In this document: positions 1 to 6,203 of the stretch, piece by piece
Layout: every line of letters starts with the position of its first letter
Position numbering within the stretch: the first letter of the stretch is position 1
Origin: a virus
Direction: 5' to 3' (one strand)
DNA: 39,925 nt
IMG/VR virus record: IMGVR_UViG_3300006990_000067
Span: 1-39,925 of that record
Translations under genes and position numbers: made by a program
Notes under the pieces: model-generated
The model's input: the letters and a program-made list of their open reading frames with translations, nothing else
What the model was told of the DNA's origin: nothing
The model's database searches: none

Positions 1-18
1 CAATTAGAGAGGAAATCG

Positions 19-585
19 ATGCGTGACACAATAGCAATGTCGATGACAAAGTTTTTTAGATTCTTTGCTGACACATTCTTTGCCAAACGATATGGGCACA
101 GAGCAGTTGTTTTAGAAACAATCGCAGGGGTGCCAGGGATGGTCGCAGGAATGCTAATCCATTTGCGGTCACTACGCCGCATGGAGCGTGGCAACGGAAC
201 TATGATCCAAGAAATGCTAGACGAGGCAATGAACGAACGTAAACATCTCATGTTCTTCATTGAGATCGCCCAGCCGAGTTGGTTTGAACGTCTGTTGATT
301 GTCATCGCCCAACTTGTCTTCTGGCATTTCTATTTGGTGTTCTATATACTCTCTGCGAACACCGCACACAAGATGATCGCATACTTTGAAGAGGAGGCAG
401 TGAGGTCATATACTGAATATCTGAACTTGATCGAAGACGGGACCATTGAAAACGTACCCGCACCACAGTTGGCGATTGAGTATTATGGTCTAGATCAAGA
501 TGCTAGATTGAAAGATATGGTTCTCTGTGTACGAGAGGACGAAAGAAAACATTCACAAGTTAATCATAGGATAGCAGGGTTTTAA
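19..585 (+). CDS. Alternative oxidase (AOX/PTOX family quinol oxidase)
   Basis: This 188-residue protein is a di-iron quinol oxidase that would pass electrons from quinol to oxygen without pumping protons, on the inner membrane surface. All four AOX motifs are visible: LET (E33), NERKH (E73, H76), FEEEA (about E125) and REDERKH (E175, H178), so the six iron ligands are present. Hydrophobic stretches near 36-48 and 92-112 fit the family's membrane-binding helices. The length matches the catalytic core, with none of the N-terminal extension seen in eukaryotic forms. The ATG at 19 follows an AGAGAGGAAA ribosome site. It is the first gene of a cassette with a cytochrome c. Plastoquinol terminal oxidases are known in cyanophages; pairing with a cytochrome is unusual. 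Confidence 0.93.
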   Translation: MRDTIAMSMTKFFRFFADTFFAKRYGHRAVVLETIAGVPGMVAGMLIHLRSLRRMERGNGTMIQEMLDEAMNERKHLMFFIEIAQPSWFERLLIVIAQLVFWHFYLVFYILSANTAHKMIAYFEEEAVRSYTEYLNLIEDGTIENVPAPQLAIEYYGLDQDARLKDMVLCVREDERKHSQVNHRIAGF

Positions 586-586
586 A

Positions 587-922
587 ATGTTTAAGGCAAT
601 TGGTTTTTGGATTTACGATACTTACGAATTCTTTTTTAACGCGAAGATCAATCCTCTGCGGTTGATCCCCAACGAGTTTACACAATTCATTCTGATGTTT
701 TATCTGTCTGTAATGTGGACGGTGGTGTTCACACTGTGGGCGGGTAACACTATTTACTTTGGTCTTGGTTCTGTCGCCGGCCATTTGCTGGTGATTGGTG
801 CTTTCTTTATCACTGCATTGATCTTTCGGGACGCAGAGAAAAACGGTCATCTGTGGGTGCGAAGAGATCAAGTTGATCCCACAAAGAACAAATGTGTATG
901 GGACTTGGAGAAAGAGGGTTAA
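587..922 (+). CDS. Two-helix membrane protein next to the oxidase
   Basis: The protein has 111 residues and I do not recognise its family. It has an aromatic N-terminal segment, two hydrophobic helices at about 31-52 and 57-80, and a charged C-terminal tail of about 30 residues. It starts one base after the oxidase stop codon, so the two are almost certainly co-translated. That spacing and the membrane topology suggest a partner or anchor of the oxidase or of quinol delivery, which is inference. There is no haem-binding motif and only one cysteine (in KNKCVW, near the C-terminus). Confidence 0.8.
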   Translation: MFKAIGFWIYDTYEFFFNAKINPLRLIPNEFTQFILMFYLSVMWTVVFTLWAGNTIYFGLGSVAGHLLVIGAFFITALIFRDAEKNGHLWVRRDQVDPTKNKCVWDLEKEG

Positions 923-924
923 TC

Positions 925-1089
925 ATGAAGAATGAGTGGGACGATGCACAGGATAAACGCAAGGAACGTGAACGTAAAGAGCGTATCCAACATCCACATG
1001 TAATAGAATCCCGTAAGCATTGGGATTTGGAACAACAGTACTACGATTACTTTAAAGACAAAACTATCGGACAAGAGGACGTATCATGA
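925..1089 (+). CDS. Small highly charged protein, unknown function
   Basis: This 54-residue protein is very rich in Lys, Arg, Glu and Asp, with an RKERERKERI stretch likely to form a charged helix, and aromatic residues near the end. No family is recognised. The ATG at 925 lies just after the previous stop and is preceded by GAGGGTTAATC. An in-frame upstream ATG at 892 would overlap the preceding gene and is less likely. The stop overlaps the cytochrome start in an ATGA arrangement, so it belongs to the oxidase/cytochrome transcript. It could be a cytoplasmic assembly factor, but nothing in the sequence proves this. Confidence 0.7.
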   Translation: MKNEWDDAQDKRKERERKERIQHPHVIESRKHWDLEQQYYDYFKDKTIGQEDVS

Positions 1090-1502
1090 AAAACTTAATT
1101 GTATCATTGATGTTTGTTTTTGCCACGACAGGGTGTGGGGAAAATGACATGTTCATCGCAAAGTCGGTGGCTAACACAAAGCAACAACAGGCCGACATCG
1201 AACAACGGATTCAAATGTTTCATCCAGTGGTGAACGTACTGGGAGGCACACAGGTTGCTGTTGTTGACGCACTTCCAGGCGAAGCAAAGTATGCTGGTTG
1301 TGGTGGTTGCCACGGTGCTCAAGGTGGTGGTGGTGTCGGTCCTAAATTGGCAGGCAAGTCAGCAGAGTATATTGTTGGTCGCCTCAATCAATACAAAGCG
1401 GGTGAGAAGGTCGGTAGTCAAAGCAACATGATGTGGGGTCAGGCGGCAGGACTCAGTGAACAGGATATCAATGATCTCGCTGAATATGTGGTGACGCTGT
1501 GA
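1086..1502 (+). CDS. Class I c-type cytochrome, exported (probable lipoprotein)
   Basis: This 138-residue protein is a periplasmic electron carrier. It has a hydrophobic leader (residues 1-16) ending in a lipobox-like TTGC with C17 as the possible lipidated residue, then a polar linker. The cytochrome domain has a CGGCH haem c site (C72, C75, H76), the GVGPKLAGK segment that follows the haem in this family, an NMM segment (M115/M116) supplying the likely sixth iron ligand, and a closing amphipathic helix (DLAEYV). The pattern matches proteobacterial c5/c553-type cytochromes. Haem attachment would need the host Ccm machinery, as no maturation gene is seen here. It sits between membrane-protein genes in the AOX cassette. 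Phage-encoded cytochromes c are rare. Confidence 0.9.
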   Translation: MKNLIVSLMFVFATTGCGENDMFIAKSVANTKQQQADIEQRIQMFHPVVNVLGGTQVAVVDALPGEAKYAGCGGCHGAQGGGGVGPKLAGKSAEYIVGRLNQYKAGEKVGSQSNMMWGQAAGLSEQDINDLAEYVVTL

Positions 1503-1597
1503 CTGAGATCGTGGGAATCTTTGCCGTAATGATGATACCGATGATCGGTATTGCCGTGTCGTTGTGGTTATCGTGGAAGTATACTGATGGCGAATAA
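1499..1597 (+). CDS. 32-residue single-helix membrane peptide
   Basis: A GTG codon at 1499 overlaps the cytochrome stop in a GTGA arrangement and opens a 32-codon frame. The peptide has a two-residue acidic start, a continuous hydrophobic helix (about residues 4-24), then WKYTDGE. It ends 11 bases inside the next gene, whose ATG is at 1587. The tight overlaps on both sides argue that it is translated. Small one-helix subunits are common in respiratory oxidases (CcoQ, CydX types), so a similar accessory role is possible, but I see no specific family signature. Confidence 0.6.
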   Translation: MTEIVGIFAVMMIPMIGIAVSLWLSWKYTDGE

Positions 1598-2210
1598 ACT
1601 TATTCTATGTTTCGTCGCCATCCTCTTTGCCTCGACGATTGACGCCGGTGTTCTTGACCGCGAGTTGCTGATTAATATAGAAACTCCGGTCAAACGGACC
1701 ACGATGTCTAATATCAGTGGTATCAGGGGATGGACTACACACCCCACAGAAAAGGTTGATGTGGTAGAAATGTACATCGACGGTGAATTTATATTTCAAG
1801 TGCCGGTGGGCGGTGAACGGACTGATGTTTATAACGCCTATCCCTATTACGTTGATTCCAAATATTCTGGGTTCGGTCAAACTGTCAACTTCAAGACACT
1901 ATCCAATGGATTTCACACGGTAGAGGTCAAAGCCTATACTGTAGAGGGAAACTACAATAGTGCATTCTCTGAGTTTTGTGTTTCTCAATTCACCGGAGAG
2001 TTTATTGGTGACCGCGAAGAAATAAGACTCACTGCGGTAGAAAGAATCCATATCTGGAACGATAGATTGATCCTTGAGGGCATTGAAGTAGAGAACAGGC
2101 AATGGAACGTAGAACTTTCATGGAATACTGCTACACAAGGATTTGAAATTTCACAGACGACAGAATATATCATGATTGACGAGTACACGGAATATAATTG
2201 TGATGAATAA
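1587..2210 (+). CDS. Exported protein with Ig-like beta-sandwich domain
   Basis: This 207-residue protein has a signal peptide (residues 1-20, cleavage likely after STIDA). A domain follows that resembles bacterial Ig-like repeats: a GIRGW strand, VEMYIDGEF, an R-x-DV-x-x-x-YP segment, then NGFHTVEVKAY. That arrangement is typical of periplasmic or secreted adhesin and glycan-associated modules. The C-terminal part (from about 135) is acidic and rich in beta-forming residues, with isolated cysteines. I chose the ATG at 1587 because the signal peptide begins there; an upstream in-frame ATG at 1551 would put 12 extra residues before it. Its link to the oxidase cassette is only positional. Confidence 0.72.
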   Translation: MANKLILCFVAILFASTIDAGVLDRELLINIETPVKRTTMSNISGIRGWTTHPTEKVDVVEMYIDGEFIFQVPVGGERTDVYNAYPYYVDSKYSGFGQTVNFKTLSNGFHTVEVKAYTVEGNYNSAFSEFCVSQFTGEFIGDREEIRLTAVERIHIWNDRLILEGIEVENRQWNVELSWNTATQGFEISQTTEYIMIDEYTEYNCDE

Positions 2211-2227
2211 CCAAAAAGGAAAAGATC

Positions 2228-2500
2228 ATGAATAAAAGAGACGTAGTAACAGTGGCCACAGTTGTTGGTGAGTTTGTTGGAAAGTATCTAGATCAAGACG
2301 ATCACAGTATCACTCTGGATGACCCGCGAATGATCGTGAACACGCCCGAAGGAATGGGATTCGCCCGTGGTATATGCCAAACGGGAGAGGAAAATCCGAA
2401 CTCCGTGACCCTGTTTAAAACTAATATTCTGTTTATCACAGAAACAAACGATGCCGTACAGTCATCATATAGACAATTCACCAGTGGGATAATCACATAG
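2228..2500 (+). CDS. Small Sm-like conserved marine phage protein
   Basis: The protein has 90 residues. Its sequence (VATVVGEFVGKYLDQDD, then ITLDDPRMI, then a SGIIT end) resembles a small beta-barrel protein I associate with T4-like marine phages. The 'G-E-x-V-G ... ITL-x-x-PR' pattern is reminiscent of Sm/LSm folds. Function is unknown; RNA binding would be the fold-based guess. AAAAGGAAAAGATC before the ATG is a good ribosome site. It sits just downstream of the oxidase cassette. Confidence 0.7.
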   Translation: MNKRDVVTVATVVGEFVGKYLDQDDHSITLDDPRMIVNTPEGMGFARGICQTGEENPNSVTLFKTNILFITETNDAVQSSYRQFTSGIIT

Positions 2501-2504
2501 CTCG

Positions 2505-2681
2505 ATGAATCTATGGCAAACGATTAAGAGTGTGCTGTCCGCTCTCATCGGAGTACAGAGCTCAGAGAACAGAGAAAGGGACTTCAAGAAAGGTAATCCG
2601 GTGGTATTTCTTATAGTCGGACTCATCGTAACAATCGTATTCCTTTCCACAATACTCTCATTGGTCAAGGTGATAACGTAA
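2505..2681 (+). CDS. DUF2970 family small membrane protein
   Basis: A 58-codon frame starts at the ATG 2505, four bases after the previous stop. The N-terminal half carries the DUF2970 signature (SVLSALIGVQSSENRERDF), followed by KKGNP and one C-terminal transmembrane helix at about 33-55. The family is a short proteobacterial membrane protein. From memory it often lies within cytochrome c oxidase (cox/cta) gene clusters, which would fit the AOX/cytochrome cassette here. Its molecular role is not established. The gene converges with and overlaps the minus-strand SGNH gene by 17 bases. Confidence 0.8.
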   Translation: MNLWQTIKSVLSALIGVQSSENRERDFKKGNPVVFLIVGLIVTIVFLSTILSLVKVIT

Positions 2682-3354
2682 TAGAATAGTCGCCGTCGAG
2701 GAATCGAACAAACCTATCGCCAATATCGCGATGATATTCAGTGCCAAAGTGATTAGGACGATGATCTACCATAGGAAATGCTTTGCTAGAACGATCCCCG
2801 CCCAATTCACTAAGAGAAAGATCATATAGATTACCCTGTATATGCCAATCATATCCATAACGAGTATTATCAAAACAGTCTATAAGAATCTTTTTATTGG
2901 GTAAAGTATTCAAAATGTATGATATCATAAGTGCTTTAAGATGCTTCTCCTTATCAGTAGAGTAGTAAAGCCACATGTCATAATCATTATTCGTTTTAAA
3001 AGAATAACCAAACCCATGCTGTTTATTAAACTCATTATTGATAAAGGGTAAACGATTATAATCAGTAATCCCATATATGATAACATCTTGCTCAGAGTAA
3101 TCATTCTTTATATAATGCATTAACTGTGCTTGACTGTACTCTATAGAAGACCCTTGAAGGGAATAACTCTTAATAGAACCAAACGAAATAGACTCGCCAA
3201 TAGGTAGATTTCGGTATATCGCGGTTTGACGGGGATCGATATGGGGTATATGTGAATAGATGCCCATGCTACGTGCTACGATGTGTATCCAAGAATCCAT
3301 AGAAGGATTGTTGAACGGGTCGATAAAAGAGTCGCCAAATAACACTAGTCGCAT
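2665..3354 (-). CDS. SGNH/GDSL-like hydrolase
   Basis: This 229-residue protein opens with the block I motif LVLFGDSF (serine S9), and near its end has D-H-R-P-N-H, matching the block V Asp-x-x-His of SGNH esterases. The usual Gly and Asn blocks are less clear. Phage members may act on acyl groups of surface glycans or fatty esters; the substrate is unknown. It is the only minus-strand gene in this region and its base composition is visibly more AT-rich than its neighbours, suggesting separate acquisition. A CATAAATA late-type octamer lies just upstream on its strand (3371-3364), leaving almost no leader. Confidence 0.68.
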   Translation of the reverse strand: MRLVLFGDSFIDPFNNPSMDSWIHIVARSMGIYSHIPHIDPRQTAIYRNLPIGESISFGSIKSYSLQGSSIEYSQAQLMHYIKNDYSEQDVIIYGITDYNRLPFINNEFNKQHGFGYSFKTNNDYDMWLYYSTDKEKHLKALMISYILNTLPNKKILIDCFDNTRYGYDWHIQGNLYDLSLSELGGDRSSKAFPMVDHRPNHFGTEYHRDIGDRFVRFLDGDYSITLSP

Positions 3355-3363
3355 AACATGGGG

Positions 3364-3371
3364 TATTTATG
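3364..3371 (-). promoter_or_regulatory. T4-type late promoter octamer (CATAAATA)
   Basis: On the minus strand the octamer reads CATAAATA, one mismatch from the T4 late consensus TATAAATA. It ends 10 bases before the ATG of the SGNH hydrolase gene, so a transcript would be nearly leaderless. Confidence 0.4.
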
Positions 3372-3408
3372 TGATGTTCTATACTTGAGGTGCCCAGTGG
3401 GTGAAAGT

Positions 3409-3497
3409 GGGGAAATGTGGTGATCCTAATCCGCAGGCGCACAGCTGCTGAGCGAATCGCTGAGGTTCAAATTGCTAGCCTACCACGTTTCTCCCCC
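3409..3497 (+). ncRNA. Structured intergenic element, tRNA-sized
   Basis: Positions 3409-3421 pair with 3482-3496, giving about 13 base pairs with two bulges. The outer seven pairs (GGGGAAA with TTTCTCC) are followed by CCCA, like a tRNA acceptor stem. Inside are short hairpins GCAG/CTGC (3433-3436 with 3446-3449) and AGCG/CGCT (3451-3454 with 3458-3461), and a GGTTCAAAT string. No T arm sits beside the acceptor-like stem, so it is not a normal tRNA. It could be a decayed tRNA, a transcriptional element, or chance pairing. Confidence 0.35.
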
Positions 3498-3548
3498 AAT
3501 GTCAAGCACTTTATTTCGATTTATTTCGCCAAAAGACCCTAAAACCCC

Positions 3549-3577
3549 TTGACTTCTGCCGTGGCCAATGATATAAT
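3549..3577 (+). promoter_or_regulatory. Strong sigma70-type promoter
   Basis: TTGACT (3549-3554) and TATAAT (3572-3577) are separated by exactly 17 bases, and the next gene begins 30 bases downstream. The string TTGACTTCTGC is shared with the promoter at 6204, suggesting a phage early-promoter class. Confidence 0.85.
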
Positions 3578-3607
3578 GGTTTTGTTAATTAAGAGAGAGT
3601 AAGCCTT

Positions 3608-3931
3608 ATGAATATTGATGCCCTATTTGATGCCATTGCCACTGACTACCAACGCTGGCATGGCCGCACTGAGTACGCCAGAGAGGATGATTTTGAGTCA
3701 TTTCGTGCCCAGTTGTCTATAGAAGAGGGACGCAAGTATCTCAAAGTGGTTAAGAAAGATACTCAAACAATGGTGTGGGGATTCATTCAGAAGGAAGATG
3801 ATAAGAAGTTTCGTGCTGGTGACATACTGAAGGCCGCATCATGGGCCGCCCCTGCTCGGAACAAGGCCCGTGGTAACGTACTGGCAGAAGACTTCAGCTG
3901 GGTCCGCTGGACTGGCCCTGAGTACCTATAA
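3608..3931 (+). CDS. Conserved phage protein, unknown function (early)
   Basis: A 107-residue soluble protein with an acidic N-terminal half and a C-terminal part rich in Trp, Ala and Arg (GDILKAASWAAPARNKARGN). Similar small proteins occur in T4-like marine phages as far as I recall, without known function. The preceding GAGAGAGTAAG is an acceptable ribosome site and a near-perfect promoter lies 30 bases upstream, so it is probably expressed early and strongly. No cysteines or recognisable catalytic residues are seen. Confidence 0.75.
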   Translation: MNIDALFDAIATDYQRWHGRTEYAREDDFESFRAQLSIEEGRKYLKVVKKDTQTMVWGFIQKEDDKKFRAGDILKAASWAAPARNKARGNVLAEDFSWVRWTGPEYL

Positions 3932-3933
3932 AC

Positions 3934-3990
3934 GAGTGGGATCGCTGGAACGGCCACTGTGCCGCTAGAATTTAACTGATGATCCCGCTC
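3934..3990 (+). other. Long hairpin after the 3608 gene
   Basis: GAGTGGGATC (3934-3943) pairs with GATCCCGCTC (3981-3990), giving ten pairs with one G-U. A smaller CGGC/GCCG hairpin lies inside. No uridine run follows, so it is more likely an RNA-stabilising 3' structure or processing site than an intrinsic terminator. Confidence 0.5.
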
Positions 3991-4020
3991 TCTCGTTATG
4001 TGGAAGAAAGGAAATATATT

Positions 4021-4089
4021 ATGTATGAGATGACTATGGCCGCACTGTCTTTTTGGCTATTAATACTCTTGACAGACGCTATGTTATAG
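4021..4089 (+). CDS. Possible 22-residue hydrophobic peptide
   Basis: An ATG at 4021, preceded at good distance by AAAGGAAA, opens a 22-codon frame encoding a mostly hydrophobic peptide that ends in LTDAML. It overlaps the -35 element of the next promoter. The ribosome site is the only support; it may not be translated. Confidence 0.3.
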   Translation: MYEMTMAALSFWLLILLTDAML

Positions 4090-4098
4090 TGTTATAAT
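4069..4098 (+). promoter_or_regulatory. Sigma70-type promoter
   Basis: TTGACA (4069-4074) and TATAAT (4093-4098), both consensus, are 18 bases apart. They drive the winged-helix gene at 4176 through a leader that contains a hairpin. Confidence 0.8.
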
Positions 4099-4118
4099 AG
4101 TTTTTTAAAAGGTGTAAC

Positions 4119-4150
4119 GGGGCTTGACCTTGGCATTGCCATAACGCCCC
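4119..4150 (+). promoter_or_regulatory. Leader hairpin upstream of the winged-helix gene
   Basis: GGGGC (4119-4123) pairs with GCCCC (4146-4150) and encloses a second hairpin TGGC-ATT-GCCA (4131-4141). The structure lies in the leader between promoter and start codon and could affect stability or translation. No known riboswitch is recognised. Confidence 0.45.
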
Positions 4151-4175
4151 ATCTTAAACTAGTAAAGGATACATC

Positions 4176-4418
4176 ATGACTAATCGTGAGAAAATCTTAG
4201 CAGCACTGACTGCTGGTGAGCAACTGACTGCTAAGCAGATCAAAGCTCGCTTCAACATTGGTGACGCTAACCGTGAGGTGAACCGTCTGCGCCATGAAGG
4301 CTACGCTGTGTACAGCAACGCCGTCAAGACATCGAAAGGTGTCAGCAAGAAGTTTCGTCTGGGTACGCCCACGCGAGCAGTAGTAGCCGCTGGCTATCAG
4401 GCCCTGTCTGCCTCCTAA
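4176..4418 (+). CDS. Winged-helix DNA-binding protein
   Basis: This 80-residue basic protein is a likely DNA-binding regulator. Residues about 4-45 form a helix-turn-helix (REKILAALTAGEQLTAKQI, then VNRLRHEGYAVY), followed by a Lys-rich wing (TSKGVSKKFRLG). The C-terminal TPTRAVVAAGYQALS is a conserved tail I associate with marine T4-like phage proteins of this type. AAAGGATACATC is a good ribosome site before the ATG. Its own consensus promoter and structured leader suggest strong early expression. Targets are unknown. Confidence 0.78.
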   Translation: MTNREKILAALTAGEQLTAKQIKARFNIGDANREVNRLRHEGYAVYSNAVKTSKGVSKKFRLGTPTRAVVAAGYQALSAS

Positions 4419-4444
4419 GTAGGTCGGAGTAGGGTAGCGCTGAG

Positions 4445-4471
4445 GGTTGGGCCTATGCTTTGGGCCCAGCC
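4445..4471 (+). terminator. Stem-loop, possible terminator
   Basis: GGTTGGGCC (4445-4453) pairs with GGCCCAGCC (4463-4471) across a 9-base loop, followed by only TTT. The stem is strong and positioned after a gene end, but the short U tract makes intrinsic termination uncertain. Confidence 0.45.
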
Positions 4472-4565
4472 TTTAGACCCTTACAGGGGCATCTGGCATC
4501 CCCCTATATACTTTAGTTGAAAGCGTTTTTATAAAAATTTGCCCAGAAAAATTTTGCGCCCAGAA

Positions 4566-4640
4566 GCGGGACTAGTATAACGGTCATTACGAGGGGTTAC
4601 CAACTCTTAGATAACAGTTCGATTCTGTTGTCCCGCTCCA
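4566..4640 (+). tRNA. tRNA-Gly, anticodon ACC
   Basis: A complete cloverleaf can be drawn: acceptor GCGGGAC with GTCCCGC, anticodon stem 4592-4596 with 4604-4608 (two G-U pairs), and T arm AACAG-TTCGATT-CTGTT. Discriminator U is followed by an encoded CCA. The loop TTACCAA places the anticodon ACC at 4599-4601, reading GGU. GCGGG with discriminator U fits glycine identity. Bacterial tRNA-Gly normally has GCC, UCC or CCC, so A34 is unusual. Confidence 0.85.
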
Positions 4641-4674
4641 ATTCTGAGAAACATCGTACAAGGGGTTATCTCAC

Positions 4675-4923
4675 TTGAGTCTACCAACAAATAAACCCGA
4701 TATTGCAATCAGTAAGAATGCGAATCTGAATCTATTACTGAATCACTATCTTACAACTGATTCTGATGGCAATGTTATGATTCAAAACTACAAGAAGTTT
4801 GTAGATCAATTGGATGGTTTGATAGGTTCCGATGAGGTATCCAAACAGATGATGGATCAATTTCAAACTATCTTACAGATGGCAATCGATTCCGAGAAAA
4901 AACCTATAGGATTCCAAGGATGA
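4675..4923 (+). CDS. Small phage protein, unknown
   Basis: An 82-residue soluble protein starting at TTG (4675), with AAGGGG about ten bases upstream as the ribosome site. The sequence looks largely helical (residues 37-75, with regular Leu/Met/Ile spacing) and has no cysteine. I do not recognise a family. It follows the tRNA directly and precedes two overlapping small genes, so it is probably part of an early transcript of accessory proteins. Confidence 0.6.
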   Translation: MSLPTNKPDIAISKNANLNLLLNHYLTTDSDGNVMIQNYKKFVDQLDGLIGSDEVSKQMMDQFQTILQMAIDSEKKPIGFQG

Positions 4924-4947
4924 GTGTAACAGTGAGGGACGAACCCC

Positions 4948-5124
4948 ATGCGGCATAGGGTAGAAGTACATTACAGGCACTGGAAGAAAGAAGATAAAGA
5001 GTACAGAGTAAAAGGCATTGAGATTCCTACTAATCTAATGTCGGATCGTATTGTCATTGAGAGAGATGATGGCAGATATGAAGACATACTGAAAGATACA
5101 ATCATATCCAAGAGGATTTTATAA
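4948..5124 (+). CDS. Small basic protein, unknown
   Basis: A 58-codon frame from the ATG at 4948, ending in TAA whose last base is the first of the next ATG (TAATG). The N-terminus is very basic (RHRVEVHYRHWKKED) and the rest alternates beta-forming and charged residues (DRIVIERDDGRYEDI). GAGGGACG upstream can act as ribosome site. Overlap with the next start supports real translation. No family recognised. Confidence 0.58.
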   Translation: MRHRVEVHYRHWKKEDKEYRVKGIEIPTNLMSDRIVIERDDGRYEDILKDTIISKRIL

Positions 5125-5480
5125 TGGGCATAGTACCACGCGAAGCCACACGCGAAACCAAACCAGACGATAAGGGTAACGCCGGTCAAGGTGATCCGAT
5201 GGTTCGCGCAGAAGGCAGAACGAAACCGGATCGTAACTGGTATCCTGAGAATTTTGATTGGTATCTCAAGTGGACAGCATCTTGTTTTATACTGGTATCC
5301 CTTGCGATGAGAGCGGCGGGTGCGGAGTTCCGAGCTTTGGATTTGACATTCGGTGCTTTCGGAGTCGCTTTGTGGCTATGGGTTTCGGTTATCTGGAGAG
5401 ATAGGGCCCTGATACTGCTCAATGGGGTTTCCTTGTTTATGCTGGGTGTAGCCATTCTGAAGGACTACTCTGGCGCGTAG
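5124..5480 (+). CDS. Three-helix inner-membrane protein (DUF6552-like)
   Basis: A 118-residue protein with a 45-residue charged cytoplasmic start, then three hydrophobic helices at about 47-65, 72-90 and 94-112. The DWYLKWTAS entry to helix 1 and the WRDRALILLN segment between helices 2 and 3 recall a small alphaproteobacterial membrane family (DUF6552). That match is from memory and tentative. It is translationally coupled to the preceding small gene. Function unknown. Confidence 0.6.
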   Translation: MGIVPREATRETKPDDKGNAGQGDPMVRAEGRTKPDRNWYPENFDWYLKWTASCFILVSLAMRAAGAEFRALDLTFGAFGVALWLWVSVIWRDRALILLNGVSLFMLGVAILKDYSGA

Positions 5481-5505
5481 CCAAACCTCCGGTGGGAAAA
5501 AGATT

Positions 5506-6102
5506 GTGAAAGTACTACTGTTGGGAGATAGTTGGGCCGCTGATTGGTCTTCTAAGTTTAACGAGTATCCCGGCTGGCCCAATCTTCTAAGTGAAACGTT
5601 TGACATTACGAACATCGCTCAAGCAGGAGTGTGCCAGTACTCTATCGTAAAACAATTGAACAGTGTGAATCCCGATGACTTTGATCGGATCGTAATCAGC
5701 ATCACCTCACCTTTCAGAATTTACACCCCGCAGCATCCCGTTCACAAGACGGGACTGCATGTCAATTCCGATTTGATTCTTACCGATCTGAAACACCATG
5801 TCAAGAAGCTTCCCGACAACGCCCCGATACGCTCTGCCATAGATTTCTTTGAGCATCACTTTGACCCCGATCATGCAAACTTTGTGAACCAGTTGATCGT
5901 GGACCATCTTTTACAACGTCTGGATAAAGATAAGACGATTGTCACTAGCAACATTCAATACAACAGCCAGTTTGTCAAAACCCACGAATACTGTGACGGG
6001 TTTGGAGTCTGGAAAAAACACAAAGCGATCAACGCAAACCATATGACCCAGCGGGGAAACGAGATTTTTGCACGAAAAATGGAAAAAAATCTAAGCCACT
6101 GA
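5506..6102 (+). CDS. SGNH/GDSL-like hydrolase, second copy
   Basis: This 198-residue protein begins with LLLGDSWAADW (block I serine S9) and ends with N-H-M-T-Q-R-G-N, where the His fits the block V catalytic His. The equivalent Asp is less clear than in the protein at 2665. It starts at GTG 5506, as there is no nearby ATG. Phage SGNH proteins often act on O-acyl groups of envelope glycans, or on capsular or fibre glycans, but the substrate cannot be read from the sequence. It shares only the fold motifs with the minus-strand homologue. Confidence 0.62.
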   Translation: MKVLLLGDSWAADWSSKFNEYPGWPNLLSETFDITNIAQAGVCQYSIVKQLNSVNPDDFDRIVISITSPFRIYTPQHPVHKTGLHVNSDLILTDLKHHVKKLPDNAPIRSAIDFFEHHFDPDHANFVNQLIVDHLLQRLDKDKTIVTSNIQYNSQFVKTHEYCDGFGVWKKHKAINANHMTQRGNEIFARKMEKNLSH

Positions 6103-6203
6103 TTTTGTTGAGAAAAAAACTTGAGTAAAAACAAGGACTTACAATTATTTTCAACTTTTTTGCTTTCTTCAATGAAATCAATAACTTACGAAGGCAGAAA
6201 AAT

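Noticed and set aside
3409-3500. Reading the 3409-3497 structure as an ordinary tRNA
   Set aside because: The acceptor-like stem and CCA fit, but the 17 bases before the 3' acceptor strand do not form a T arm and no anticodon arm of standard size can be placed.
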